64,000 bases of DNA, from assembly GCF_014642275.1 (NCBI RefSeq), contig NZ_BMIM01000002.1, forward strand, positions 62,001-126,000. The letters run 5' to 3'. This document shows positions 51,982-61,175 of this stretch, one piece after another. This stretch comes from Flavobacterium lutivivi (GTDB taxonomy: Bacteria; Bacteroidota; Bacteroidia; Flavobacteriales; Flavobacteriaceae). Each line of letters opens with the position of its first letter. Within the stretch, counting starts at the first letter, position 1. The translations under genes were made by a program, and so were the position numbers. A model generated the notes under the pieces. That model worked only from the letters and a program-made list of their open reading frames with translations. It was not told the origin of the DNA and did no database searches.

Positions 51982-53613
51982 ATGAAATTCAGATTATTAT
52001 TAATTTTACTGTTTATTTCAAATGTGATTTTTGCCCAAAAAATCACAACTTCGGTTGATTCTACAAAGAAAAAAATTGGTGCAGAATTCAAACTTACACT
52101 TAAAACTGAAGTTGATACTGCTGCAAAAGTTTTATTTCCAAAATCTAATTTTTTTGGAAACCTTGAAGTAATTGAGAGCTACAAAATTGACACTATTTCC
52201 AATGGTAATAAACACCAACTTATAAAGCAATATGGTTTAACACAATTTGATAGTGGAAAATATGTAATTCCTAGAATTAAAGTACTTATCAACGGAAAAC
52301 CTTTTTATTCTGATAGTCTAAAAGTAGAAGTAAATGATGTAAAAGTCGATACTTTAAAACAAAAAATGTATGACATCAAAAACATCATTGCTGTTGAAAA
52401 TGACTATGGAAATTGGTGGATTTATCTGTTGATTGTAATAGCGCTTCTTGCAATTGGTTATTTTGGCTATTCCTATTTCAAGAAACAACCTAAAAAAGAA
52501 AAACCTATCGTTGAAGAATATAAATCGCCAATAGAAAAAGCTACTTCGTTACTTCAACAATTAGAAAAAAAGGAACTATGGCAACGTGGTGAAGTGAAAA
52601 ATTATTATTCTGAACTTACTGATATTGCTCGAAATTATATTGAAGAAGAAATCAATATTCCAGCAATGGAAAGCACAACATCAGAATTAATTGAAGGGTT
52701 ACGAAATGCTGCCAAGCAAAAAAAATTAAAGCTTTCTGCTGAAACTGTTGAAAATCTTGAAAAAGTTCTCAAACAAGCCGATTTGGTAAAATTTGCCAAA
52801 GTAAAACCTCTTGATTTTGAAATTGAAGAAGATAAAAAACGTATTTCGAGTTCAATAATAACCATTCACAAATCAATTCCTGAAATTGTTGAAGAAAAAG
52901 ACGAACTTGACCTTTGGAACCAACAACAAAAAGAACTAGCAAGAATTGCCAAATTGAAGAAAGAGAAAAGAAAAAAAGTTATTATCTCAATTGGTGTAGT
53001 AGCTGGAATATTCTTACTAACAATTGCCGGCTTAATCTATTTCAAAGGATTTGACTATGTAAAAGATAATCTTATTGGTCATCCAACAAAAGAACTTCTT
53101 GAAGGCGAATGGGTAAATAGCGAATATGGTAATCCTAGAGTAAAAATTGAAACACCAAAAGTTTTAAAACGAACGGATATTTCAAAAGCAATGCCTAAAC
53201 AAGCCATGACAAAAATCAAAGAAATGCAAATGTTTGGTTATGGAAGTATGCTAGATGATTTTTACATTGTTGTTTCAACTACTAAATTCAAAGAGCAAAT
53301 TCCTATCGATTTAGACAAAGCAATTGAAGGTTCAATAAAAACTATGGAACAACGAGGTGCGCAAAACATTATTGTTAAAACCGAAGATTTTGATACCCAA
53401 AAAGGAATATCAGGTAAAAAAGCATATGGAACATTAACCGCTTTTGATTCTGTTTTGAAAAAGAGCGAAAAAATGTACTACGAATCGCTAATCTTTGGTC
53501 AAGATGGTGGCTTGCAACAAATAGTAATTATGCATAAAGAAGGTGATAAATACGGACAAGAAGTTGCCGAAAGAATCCTTAATTCAGTAGAACTAGAAAC
53601 TCCAGCGCCATGA
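51982..53613 (+). CDS. BatD-like membrane protein of the bat operon
   Basis: This 543-residue protein has a signal peptide (to about residue 20, IFAQ), an N-terminal BatD-like beta domain (about 20-140), membrane helices near 145-165 (WWIYLLIVIALLAIGYFGY) and 332-352 (IISIGVVAGIFLLTIAGLIYF), a cytoplasmic segment in between, and a periplasmic C-terminal domain (about 360-540, ELLEGEWVNSEYGNPRVKIETP...). The last part has no family I know. The final four bases overlap the BatA start (ATGA), so it belongs to the operon and probably to the membrane complex. Confidence 0.75.
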   Translation: MKFRLLLILLFISNVIFAQKITTSVDSTKKKIGAEFKLTLKTEVDTAAKVLFPKSNFFGNLEVIESYKIDTISNGNKHQLIKQYGLTQFDSGKYVIPRIKVLINGKPFYSDSLKVEVNDVKVDTLKQKMYDIKNIIAVENDYGNWWIYLLIVIALLAIGYFGYSYFKKQPKKEKPIVEEYKSPIEKATSLLQQLEKKELWQRGEVKNYYSELTDIARNYIEEEINIPAMESTTSELIEGLRNAAKQKKLKLSAETVENLEKVLKQADLVKFAKVKPLDFEIEEDKKRISSSIITIHKSIPEIVEEKDELDLWNQQQKELARIAKLKKEKRKKVIISIGVVAGIFLLTIAGLIYFKGFDYVKDNLIGHPTKELLEGEWVNSEYGNPRVKIETPKVLKRTDISKAMPKQAMTKIKEMQMFGYGSMLDDFYIVVSTTKFKEQIPIDLDKAIEGSIKTMEQRGAQNIIVKTEDFDTQKGISGKKAYGTLTAFDSVLKKSEKMYYESLIFGQDGGLQQIVIMHKEGDKYGQEVAERILNSVELETPAP

Positions 53614-54608
53614 TGAAAGACATAAGTTTTTTAAATCCTGAGTTTTTTTGGTTGTTACTTCTACTTCCAATAGTAGCTTTATGGCAATTACTGAAATACA
53701 AAAAGCAAAATGCATCTATAAAAATTAGCTCTATTGATGGATTTAAAACAAACTGGAAATCAAAATTAAAACCATTCCTTTTTATCTTAAGATTGCTAGC
53801 ATTGAGTTCTTTAATAATAGCAATGGCAAGACCTAGAAAAGTTGATATAAGTAGCCAAACCAAATCAACAAAAGGAATAGATATTGTTATGGCAATTGAT
53901 GTTTCTGGAAGTATGCTCGCCAAGGATTTAAAACCCAACAGAATGGAAGCACTAAAAAAAGTAGCTGCAAATTTTGTAGAAGGAAGACCAAATGACAGAA
54001 TTGGAATAGTTGTCTATGCTGCCGAAGCCTACACCAAAACTCCTGTAACAAGTGATAAAGCATTAGTACTTGAAGCGATTAAAGGCATTAAATACGACAA
54101 TGTACTTCAAGACGGAACTGGAATAGGAATGGGTTTAACAACAGCTGTAAACAGGCTGAAAGATAGCAATGCTAAAAGTAAAGTTATCATACTATTGACA
54201 GATGGAGTGAACAATGCAGGATTTATAGAACCTGAAACTGCTTCGCAAATTGCAAAAGAATACGGAATAAAAGTTTATACAATTGGTATTGGAACCAATG
54301 GAATGGCAATGTTTCCTTATGCTTATGCTCCAAACGGTGGCTTTTTATTTCAAATGATGAAAGTAGAAATCGATCAAGAATTGATGAAAACCATTGCCCG
54401 AAATACTGGCGGAAAATATTTTAGAGCCTCCAGCAACAGCAAGTTGCAAGAGATTTATAATGAAATTAATAAACTAGAAACATCAGAAATCAAAGAATTG
54501 AAATTTTATGATTATGATGAAAAATACAGGCCATTTGTGTGGATTACTGGGATTTTAGTTTTAGTTGAATTTGGTTTACGAAATACGATTTTTAGAAGTT
54601 TTATTTAA
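53610..54608 (+). CDS. batA: Aerotolerance protein BatA (VWA domain)
   Basis: This 332-residue protein has membrane helices at about 7-25 and 53-72 and a C-terminal helix near 307-325. Between them lies a von Willebrand A domain (about 85-290) with the MIDAS motif DVSGSM, the later Thr (VTSDKA) and Asp (LLTDGVNN). Bat genes were named for aerotolerance in Bacteroides. The protein is anchored in the inner membrane and probably works with MoxR and BatB. The start could be the first or second ATG. Confidence 0.92.
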   Translation: MMKDISFLNPEFFWLLLLLPIVALWQLLKYKKQNASIKISSIDGFKTNWKSKLKPFLFILRLLALSSLIIAMARPRKVDISSQTKSTKGIDIVMAIDVSGSMLAKDLKPNRMEALKKVAANFVEGRPNDRIGIVVYAAEAYTKTPVTSDKALVLEAIKGIKYDNVLQDGTGIGMGLTTAVNRLKDSNAKSKVIILLTDGVNNAGFIEPETASQIAKEYGIKVYTIGIGTNGMAMFPYAYAPNGGFLFQMMKVEIDQELMKTIARNTGGKYFRASSNSKLQEIYNEINKLETSEIKELKFYDYDEKYRPFVWITGILVLVEFGLRNTIFRSFI

Positions 54609-54638
54609 TTAAAAACTTAATAAAATTCAAAGCTGATT

Positions 54639-55676
54639 ATGTACGAATTAGAAGAAAAAGGATATTTTTATTTGCTGTTGGTAATTCCTGCAATGGTTTT
54701 ACTTTTCATCTACTTATTGTATTGGAAAAGAAAAAAACAAACGGAATTCGCCGATGCTGACTTGATAAAAAAGCTAAGTCCAGAAAAATCTTTTTTCAAA
54801 CCAATTTTAAAATTTACTCTCATCCTTTTAGGAATTATTTGCCTGATTATAGGATTGGTGAACCCAAAAATTGGAACAAAAATGGAAACTGTAAAACGCG
54901 AAGGTATTGATATTGTTTTTGCGATAGACGTTTCAAAAAGTATGCTAGCCGAAGATGTTGTTCCTAGCCGATTAGAAAAAAGCAAGCAATTGGTTTCTCA
55001 GCTAATAAACAATTTTGCCAACGATAGAATAGGAATCATAGCATACTCAGGAAGTGCTTTTCCTGTATTACCAATTACTTCAGATTATGCTGTAGCAAAA
55101 ATGTTTTTGCAAACAATGAATCCAGAAATGATTTCGGCGCAAGGAACATCTATTGATCAAGCCATTACTCTTGCAACCACTTTTATAAATAAAAAAGATA
55201 AAACCAATAAATTATTAGTCATCATTTCTGATGGCGAAGACCATTCTGATAGCGCAATTGATGCTGCCGAAGAAGCCAAAAAATTAGGAATGAAAATCAT
55301 AACAATTGGCGTTGGTACAGAAAAAGGTGGAACAATTCCTTTAAAACGAAATGGTGTTGTAGAAAGTTTTCAGCGTGACAAAAACAATGAAATAGTTGTG
55401 ACCAAAAGAAATAGCGAAGTGCTACAAGCTATCGCCAAAGCTACAAATGGTGGTTATGTTGATGGAAACTCTACAAAAGACGTTGTAAATTATATTAAAA
55501 ATGCATTGAATAACATCCAAAAAACTGAATTTGAAAGTACTCAAATGGCCGATTTTAAATCACAATTTCAATGGTTTTTAGGTTTCGGATTCTTCTTCTT
55601 GTTGCTAGAAATGTTTCTTTTTGAAAAAAGAACAAAATGGGTTCGAAAAATGAATTTATTTAATGAAAAAGATTAG
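54639..55676 (+). CDS. batB: Aerotolerance protein BatB (VWA domain)
   Basis: This 345-residue paralogue of BatA has two N-terminal helices (about 10-27 and 52-72), a VWA domain with MIDAS DVSKSM, VLPITSDYA and ISDGEDHSD, and a C-terminal helix (about 312-330). The batC start follows directly on its stop codon (TAG ATG). Confidence 0.92.
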   Translation: MYELEEKGYFYLLLVIPAMVLLFIYLLYWKRKKQTEFADADLIKKLSPEKSFFKPILKFTLILLGIICLIIGLVNPKIGTKMETVKREGIDIVFAIDVSKSMLAEDVVPSRLEKSKQLVSQLINNFANDRIGIIAYSGSAFPVLPITSDYAVAKMFLQTMNPEMISAQGTSIDQAITLATTFINKKDKTNKLLVIISDGEDHSDSAIDAAEEAKKLGMKIITIGVGTEKGGTIPLKRNGVVESFQRDKNNEIVVTKRNSEVLQAIAKATNGGYVDGNSTKDVVNYIKNALNNIQKTEFESTQMADFKSQFQWFLGFGFFFLLLEMFLFEKRTKWVRKMNLFNEKD

Positions 55677-56456
55677 ATGAAAACAATTTTAACATATTCA
55701 TTAATCCTAATTTCTTTTTGTGTAAATGCTCAACAAAAAGAAAAGGACAAGTTTTTACCCAAAGGAAATGAAGCTTTTGAGGAAAAAAACTATGTTGATG
55801 CCGAAGCAGATTATAGAATATCACAATCAAAATTTCCAAAAAAAGCTATTTCGGGATATAACCTCGGAACAAGTATTTACAAACAAAAACAAACTTCTGA
55901 AGCTAAATACCAATTTGCGAATGCGTTAAAAAAATCCAAAAGCAAAGCTGAAAAACATAAAATTTTTCATAATCTTGGTAACTGTTTGATGAATGAAAAA
56001 GATTATGAAGGCGCTGTTGATGCATATAAAAATGCTCTGAGGAATAACCCTAACGACGAACAAACTCGTTATAATTATGCATTAGCAAAACTTTATTTAA
56101 AAAATAATCCTCCAAAAAGTAAGGACGATAAAAACAAAAATAAAGACCAAAAGCAAAAAGAAGAAGAAAAGAAAAACAAAGACAAGAATAAAGACAAGAA
56201 CGATAAAAATAAAGATCAAGACAAAGATCAAGGTGATAAAGAAAAAGACAAACAAAATCAAGAAGGAAACCAGAAAAAAGACAAAAACGACAGCAATAAA
56301 GAAGATGGAAAACCTCAGCCAAATCAAGGTGGAATATCTAAGCAACGATTACAAAATCTTCTTGATGCTGTAAATAATGAAGAAAAGAAAGTTCAGGATA
56401 AAGTAAAAAAACAAAAAGCATTAACTCAACCACAACAAACCGAAAAAGATTGGTAA
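55677..56456 (+). CDS. batC: Aerotolerance protein BatC (TPR plus charged tail)
   Basis: This 259-residue protein has a signal peptide (ISFCVNAQ, to about 18), three TPR motifs (about 25-135, with AISGYNLGTSIYKQKQTSEAKYQFANALK and KDYEGAVDAYKNALRNNPNDEQTRYNYALAKL), then about 70 residues made almost only of Lys, Asp, Asn, Glu and Gln (142-212), and a short C-terminal segment. TPRs mediate contacts in the Bat complex. The charged tail is normal in BatC of this group. Confidence 0.88.
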   Translation: MKTILTYSLILISFCVNAQQKEKDKFLPKGNEAFEEKNYVDAEADYRISQSKFPKKAISGYNLGTSIYKQKQTSEAKYQFANALKKSKSKAEKHKIFHNLGNCLMNEKDYEGAVDAYKNALRNNPNDEQTRYNYALAKLYLKNNPPKSKDDKNKNKDQKQKEEEKKNKDKNKDKNDKNKDQDKDQGDKEKDKQNQEGNQKKDKNDSNKEDGKPQPNQGGISKQRLQNLLDAVNNEEKKVQDKVKKQKALTQPQQTEKDW

Positions 56457-56479
56457 TCAATAAATGAAAATGAACTGAA

Positions 56480-58249
56480 ATGAAAAGAATAGTTGCATTA
56501 TTATTTTTAATCATCGGAAATCTTGCAATGGCTCAAGTTCAATTTGAAGCCAAAGTAAGTAAAAATTCATTAGGGCTAAATGAACGGCTTCGCATTGATT
56601 TCAACATGAATGCAGATGGAGATAATTTTAATCCTCCTAATTTTGAAGCAAGTGGTTTTCGAGTAGTTGGCGGACCAAGTCAATCTGTAAGCCAATCTTG
56701 GATTAATGGGAAAGGTTCATTCAACAAATCCTATTCCTATATTTTGATGCCAACTCAAAAAGGTTCATTGACTATAAAACAAGCATCTATAGAAATCAAC
56801 GGACAGATTTATAAAACATCACCCATAAAAATCAATGTTACAAATGCTGTTCAGTTGCCAAAAGACCCTAATGAATCACCTGCAATTTCGGCAGACGATA
56901 ATTTATACTTGGTTGCAGATATTTCTAATAGCAATCCATTTGTAAACGAACCAATTACAGTAGTTTATAAACTATATTTTAGTTACAATATTGGAATAAC
57001 AAACTGGCAAGAGTTGAGCAAACCAAAATACAATGATTTTTGGAGCCAAAATATCGACATCAAACAGCTTGTTGCTCAAGACGGAATGTTCAAAGGAGAA
57101 AGATACAGATATGTTGTCTTGAGAAAAACCGTTTTATATCCACAAAAATCGGGCAAGCTAGAAATTGAACCATTATCGTTAGACATTGACTGTCAAGTTC
57201 CTACAAATAGAAGAAATTTTTGGGGACAAGTCTTGATGACTGAAGACAGTAAAAGAGTTTCGGCTGGAAGCAAAGTAATAAATGTAAAACCTCTACCTGA
57301 ATCTGGAAAGCCAGAAGATTTTAGTGGTGCTGTTGGTAAATTTGTTTTTCAAGTAACACCTTCAAAAACCGTATTAAAAAACGGAGAAAGCCTCGATTTG
57401 AACGTAAAAGTAGTAGGCACAGGAAATTTAAAATTATTCAATCTTCCAAAACCTGTTATGCCTTCTGCTCTAGAAATGTATGAGCCAGAGCATAATGAAA
57501 ATGTTTCTACACCGTTATCTGGCATGACAGGAAGTATTTCTGATAAATACACTATTATACCACAATCAAAAGGCAATTACCAAATCAAGCCAATGTCGTT
57601 TACATACTTTGACTTGGGAACAAAATCATATAAAACCATTTCTTCAAAAGAAATTCTCATCAATGTTCTCGATGGTCCAGGAATTGCAGCAACTAGCAAT
57701 GATAGTCGAAATAATGACATAGCCAAAAACAAAGTGGAAGTTGCCAAGTCCTTTGCTTTTATCAAGCAAAAAACCAATTTGGTTCCTATCGAAAAAGATG
57801 ATTTCTTGGGTTCAGGACTGTTTTATTCTCTGGTGTTTCTGCCATTTTTAGCCATTCCTTTTGTAGTTATTGCTAGAAAGAAAAAAGAAGCTAAGGATAG
57901 TGATATTGTAGGCAATAAGATAAGGAAATCCAATACTTTGGCCAAAAAGTATTTATCCGAAGCTCAAAAACACCTCAACAACAAAGAACCTTTTTATGTT
58001 GCTTTGGAAAAATCGTTGCATAATTTCTTGAAAGCCAAATTGCATATTGAAACATCTGACATGAGTAAAGATAAAATTCGTGAAATTCTAGGCGATAAAA
58101 ATGCGGATAATCAAACCGTAACAGAATTTATATCGTTGGTTGAAAATTGTGAATTTGCAAGATATGCGCCATCAACAAGCGTTTCAATTCAACAGGATTA
58201 TGACAAAGCCATTCGTTTAATTTCTGATTTAGAAAAACAGATATCATAG
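56480..58249 (+). CDS. batD: Aerotolerance protein BatD
   Basis: This 589-residue protein has a signal peptide (to about 18, NLAMAQ), a series of Ig-like beta domains (about 20-420; VQFEAKVSKNSLGLNERLRIDF start and SGMTGSISDKYTIIPQSKGNYQIKPMSFTYFD), a membrane helix near 447-465 (LFYSLVFLPFLAIPFVVIA) and a cytoplasmic C-terminal region. This is the classic BatD/BatO layout. Confidence 0.92.
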   Translation: MKRIVALLFLIIGNLAMAQVQFEAKVSKNSLGLNERLRIDFNMNADGDNFNPPNFEASGFRVVGGPSQSVSQSWINGKGSFNKSYSYILMPTQKGSLTIKQASIEINGQIYKTSPIKINVTNAVQLPKDPNESPAISADDNLYLVADISNSNPFVNEPITVVYKLYFSYNIGITNWQELSKPKYNDFWSQNIDIKQLVAQDGMFKGERYRYVVLRKTVLYPQKSGKLEIEPLSLDIDCQVPTNRRNFWGQVLMTEDSKRVSAGSKVINVKPLPESGKPEDFSGAVGKFVFQVTPSKTVLKNGESLDLNVKVVGTGNLKLFNLPKPVMPSALEMYEPEHNENVSTPLSGMTGSISDKYTIIPQSKGNYQIKPMSFTYFDLGTKSYKTISSKEILINVLDGPGIAATSNDSRNNDIAKNKVEVAKSFAFIKQKTNLVPIEKDDFLGSGLFYSLVFLPFLAIPFVVIARKKKEAKDSDIVGNKIRKSNTLAKKYLSEAQKHLNNKEPFYVALEKSLHNFLKAKLHIETSDMSKDKIREILGDKNADNQTVTEFISLVENCEFARYAPSTSVSIQQDYDKAIRLISDLEKQIS

Positions 58250-58251
58250 CC

Positions 58252-58998
58252 ATGAAAAAGATTTTATTGATACTTTCTATACTTGTCTCTCAATTTTTTT
58301 GGGCTCAATCGGCTTTTGAAAATGCCAATAAACTCTATCAACAAGAAAAATACCAATATGCCGCTAACGCATACGAAGGAATTATCAACTCAGGCAAACA
58401 CTCGGCAGAAGTCTATTTTAATTTAGGAAATTGCTATTATAAATTGCATAAAATTGCTCCTTCGATATACAACTTTGAAAAAGCATTACAACTTAGCCCA
58501 AATGATGAGGAAATAAAAACAAATCTCGACTTTGCCCGTAAAATGGCTCTCGACGATATAAAAATAATTCCAAAAGTTGGTTTTCATAAACTCATCTCCG
58601 ATTTTACTTCAACCTATTACTACGACACTTGGGCTTGGATTACTGTCGCATTGGGATTTATATTTTTTCTATTCTTTTTGGGGTATTATTTTTCTGCAAC
58701 AACGTTTAAAAAAAGGCTGTTTTTCACAGGAATGTTTGCGGTCATTGTAGGTATTGTAGTAAGTGCATTTTCTGGAATTTATGAAAAAAACAGGGTTTCA
58801 AACGAAAGACCAGCAATAGTTTTTTCTGAATCTGTTGTAGTAAAAAGTGAGCCAAAAGTAAACGCACCAGACTCTTTTACACTTCATGAAGGAACAAAAG
58901 TTTATGTGCTCGAAAGTACTTCAAACTGGAAAAAAATAGAACTTACTGATGAAACTACTGGTTGGATTGAGAGTTCAGCAATAAAAGAGTTGAAATAA
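58252..58998 (+). CDS. batE: Aerotolerance protein BatE (TPR plus SH3-like)
   Basis: This 248-residue protein has a signal peptide (FFWAQ, to about 19), TPR motifs at about 22-95 (EVYFNLGNCYYKLHKIAPSIYNFEKALQLSPNDEEIKTNLDFA), two membrane helices at about 128-148 and 157-175, and a bacterial SH3-like domain (about 190-248; VVVKSEPKVNAPDSFTLHEGTKVYVLEST). It is the last gene of the bat operon. Confidence 0.9.
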   Translation: MKKILLILSILVSQFFWAQSAFENANKLYQQEKYQYAANAYEGIINSGKHSAEVYFNLGNCYYKLHKIAPSIYNFEKALQLSPNDEEIKTNLDFARKMALDDIKIIPKVGFHKLISDFTSTYYYDTWAWITVALGFIFFLFFLGYYFSATTFKKRLFFTGMFAVIVGIVVSAFSGIYEKNRVSNERPAIVFSESVVVKSEPKVNAPDSFTLHEGTKVYVLESTSNWKKIELTDETTGWIESSAIKELK

Positions 58999-59084
58999 CC
59001 TTTATGTTTATTCTAAAACTAGTTCTAAAATAATTCTTTTTAATAATTATCTTTGCCAACCCAATTTAGATTTCGATTTAATTC

Positions 59085-59471
59085 ATGAATCTTGAATCTA
59101 TAATCACAAATCAAATGTCAAGAGACGAACAATTAAAAAACCGCTGGGAAAAAGTAGTTGAAATTCTGTCTAATCAGTTTGCCGATGGTGAATTGTTGGA
59201 TTTGGATGCGATTATTTACCTAATTGGTGTACAAGAATTGGGCAAAGTAAAACAAACTTTCAAAAAAGACGAAAAAATCAACCTGATGCACATTGCTATT
59301 TGTCGTCTGCTTGAACCTTATGGATTTTATGAATTTGATTTTTTCGACAAAGATGGTTGGCCTCATTACAAAGTAAAAGAGCAGTTACCAGCACTCAAAG
59401 CTGGAGAACAAACCATTTTGATGAAAGAAGCTATTGTAAATTATTTTGTTGAAAAAGAGGTTATTGATTAA
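59085..59471 (+). CDS. Conserved hypothetical protein
   Basis: This 128-residue cytoplasmic protein has LKNRWEKVVEILSNQFADGELLDLDAIIYLIGVQELGKVKQTFKKDEKINLMHIAICRLLEPYGFYEFDFFDKDGWPHYK. I do not recognise a family with a known role; such proteins are widespread and conserved in Flavobacteriaceae. A TATCTTTG box at 59048-59055 lies before it. A stutter element and the pheS gene follow. Confidence 0.7.
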   Translation: MNLESIITNQMSRDEQLKNRWEKVVEILSNQFADGELLDLDAIIYLIGVQELGKVKQTFKKDEKINLMHIAICRLLEPYGFYEFDFFDKDGWPHYKVKEQLPALKAGEQTILMKEAIVNYFVEKEVID

Positions 59472-59480
59472 ATGAAGAGC

Positions 59481-59552
59481 AAATAGTGAAAAGTGATTAG
59501 CTTTTTACAAACGTTTTTTCAGCTAATTACTAATTACTTTTCACTAATCACT
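59481..59552. repeat. Stuttered-word inverted repeat (AGTGATTAG type)
   Basis: The left arm AAATAGTGAAAAGTGATTAG and the right arm GCTAATTACTAATTACTTTTCACTAATCACT are complementary in words. They are the same words as at 7041-7092. The element lies just before the pheS promoter. Confidence 0.6.
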
Positions 59553-59561
59553 AAAAAACCC

Positions 59562-59569
59562 TAAATTTG
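59562..59569 (+). promoter_or_regulatory. -7 element TAAATTTG for pheS
   Basis: An exact TAnnTTTG box lies 20 bases before the pheS ATG, giving a leader near 17 bases. No clear TTG was seen at -33. Confidence 0.45.
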
Positions 59570-59589
59570 CACCTTCAAAAGATTGACCG

Positions 59590-60609
59590 ATGATTGATAA
59601 GATTAAACAGCATATAGAAGAAGCTAAAGCATTCAATGATAAAAACAAAGAGGCTTTAGAAAATTTCCGTATTAAATATTTAGGAAGTAAAGGTTTGCTT
59701 AAAGAACTTTACAACGAACTAAAAAATATTCCAAACGAACAAAAAAAGGACTTTGGACAAGTTATCAATACGCTTAAAAATGTAGCCGAAGAAAAACTTC
59801 GCGCTATTACCGAAGAACTTGAAAGTAAAGAAGAAGTTAAAGGTTTATATGGCGATTTAACTCGTCCTGCTGAACCTATTTCAATTGGTTCGCGTCATCC
59901 TATATCGTTGGTTAAAAATCAAATTATAGATATTTTTTCAACCATTGGGTTCAATGTTTCCGAAGGTCCAGAAATTGAGGACGATTGGCATAATTTTACG
60001 GCGTTAAATCTTCCAGAATATCATCCGGCAAGAGATATGCAAGACACGTTTTTCATTCAAACCAATCCTGATGTTTTGTTGAGAACACACACTTCATCGG
60101 TACAAGTGCGTTATATGGAAAACAACAAACCACCAATTCGTACGATTTCTCCAGGAAGAGTTTTTCGTAACGAAGCTGTTTCCTCGCGTTCTCACTGTAT
60201 TTTTCATCAAGTAGAAGGATTATATATTGACAAAGACGTTTCGTTTGCCGATTTAAAACAAACGCTGTTGTATTTCACTAAAGAAATGTTCGGAAAATCT
60301 AAAATTCGCTTGCGTCCATCTTATTTCCCGTTTACTGAACCAAGTGCCGAAGTAGATATTTATTGGGGTTTAAAAACCGAAACTGATTATAGAATTACTA
60401 AAGGAACAGGTTGGTTGGAAATCATGGGTTGTGGAATGGTAGATCCAAACGTATTGAAAAACTGCAACATCAATCCAGATGAATATACAGGTTTTGCTTT
60501 TGGAATGGGAATTGAGCGAATTGCGATGCTTTTATACCAAATTGGCGACATCAGAATGTTCTATGAAAATGATGTGCGTTTCTTGGAGCAATTTAAGTCG
60601 AGTATATAG
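59590..60609 (+). CDS. pheS: Phenylalanyl-tRNA synthetase alpha subunit
   Basis: This 339-residue catalytic subunit has an N-terminal coiled coil (about 1-85), class II motif 1 near [37 protein letters not shown], motif 2 with [28 protein letters not shown] and motif 3 with [22 protein letters not shown]. The beta subunit gene pheT is not adjacent, as is usual in this group. Confidence 0.96.
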   Translation: MIDKIKQHIEEAKAFNDKNKEALENFRIKYLGSKGLLKELYNELKNIPNEQKKDFGQVINTLKNVAEEKLRAITEELESKEEVKGLYGDLTRPAEPISIGSRHPISLVKNQIIDIFSTIGFNVSEGPEIEDDWHNFTALNLPEYHPARDMQDTFFIQTNPDVLLRTHTSSVQVRYMENNKPPIRTISPGRVFRNEAVSSRSHCIFHQVEGLYIDKDVSFADLKQTLLYFTKEMFGKSKIRLRPSYFPFTEPSAEVDIYWGLKTETDYRITKGTGWLEIMGCGMVDPNVLKNCNINPDEYTGFAFGMGIERIAMLLYQIGDIRMFYENDVRFLEQFKSSI

Positions 60610-60690
60610 ATTTAAGAATGATGATTAACGATTTTTGATTTAAGAATTTTAAAATCTGCAATCAACAATCGTTAATCTTAAATCAAAAAT
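60607..60690. repeat. Stuttered-word inverted repeat (GATTTAAGAATGATGATTAACG type)
   Basis: The words GATTAACGATTTTTGATTTAAGA recur as complement in the right arm (CAATCGTTAATCTTAAATC, then AAAAATC). The order of the words is shuffled between the arms. It fills the whole gap between pheS and the next gene. Confidence 0.6.
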
Positions 60691-60693
60691 CCT

Positions 60694-61101
60694 ATGAAAT
60701 CAGACATCACGATACCAAAAGTAGAAAACGTATTCCTTGCTGCTATTCAGGAATGGAATGATGATTTTATGGATAACGTTTGGAATGTTTATCTAATTAA
60801 CGATTCTGACTTTGATTTAGACAGCGTAATGGTCGTTTCAAAAGCTTTTGGAACCATTGATGGTGAGATGAAAAAAACGTCGCTTCTGCGTCATGCTTTT
60901 ATGAAAGTTCCAAGTGTTTCAGTGGTAAAAGTAGAAATGATTGAGAAAAGTGTTTTAGCACTCAACAATGAGTTTATGGTTACTTATTTCATCGGAAATA
61001 CTTTGTATGACAAAAAATTTACCTTTCGTAAAAATATGATTAACGAACGCGCCACCGAAGAAGTGCCCATTATTTGGAAAAATGGTGTTGTGGTGAAGTA
61101 A
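60694..61101 (+). CDS. Conserved hypothetical protein downstream of pheS
   Basis: This 135-residue protein starts KSDITIPKVENVFLAAIQEWNDDFMDNVWNVYLINDS and continues with MVVSKAFGTIDGEMKKTSLLRHAFMKVPSVSVVKVEMIEKSVLALNNEFMVTYFIGNTLYDKKFTFRKNMI. I know of no function. It is cytoplasmic. It is separated from pheS by a stutter element and may be expressed from the same promoter. Confidence 0.65.
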   Translation: MKSDITIPKVENVFLAAIQEWNDDFMDNVWNVYLINDSDFDLDSVMVVSKAFGTIDGEMKKTSLLRHAFMKVPSVSVVKVEMIEKSVLALNNEFMVTYFIGNTLYDKKFTFRKNMINERATEEVPIIWKNGVVVK

Positions 61102-61175
61102 AGAGAACAGAAAATGGACTAATTCATTATTTACAAAGTCTATTTTCTTTTTTCTATTCTCTATTTTCTAATCTA
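61100..61175. repeat. Stuttered-word inverted repeat overlapping the end of gpsA
   Basis: The left arm AAAGAGAACAGAAAATGGACTAATT and the right arm CTATTTTC...TCTATTCTCTATTTTC pair in words. The right edge contains the gpsA stop codon (61168-61170 on the minus strand). Confidence 0.55.
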
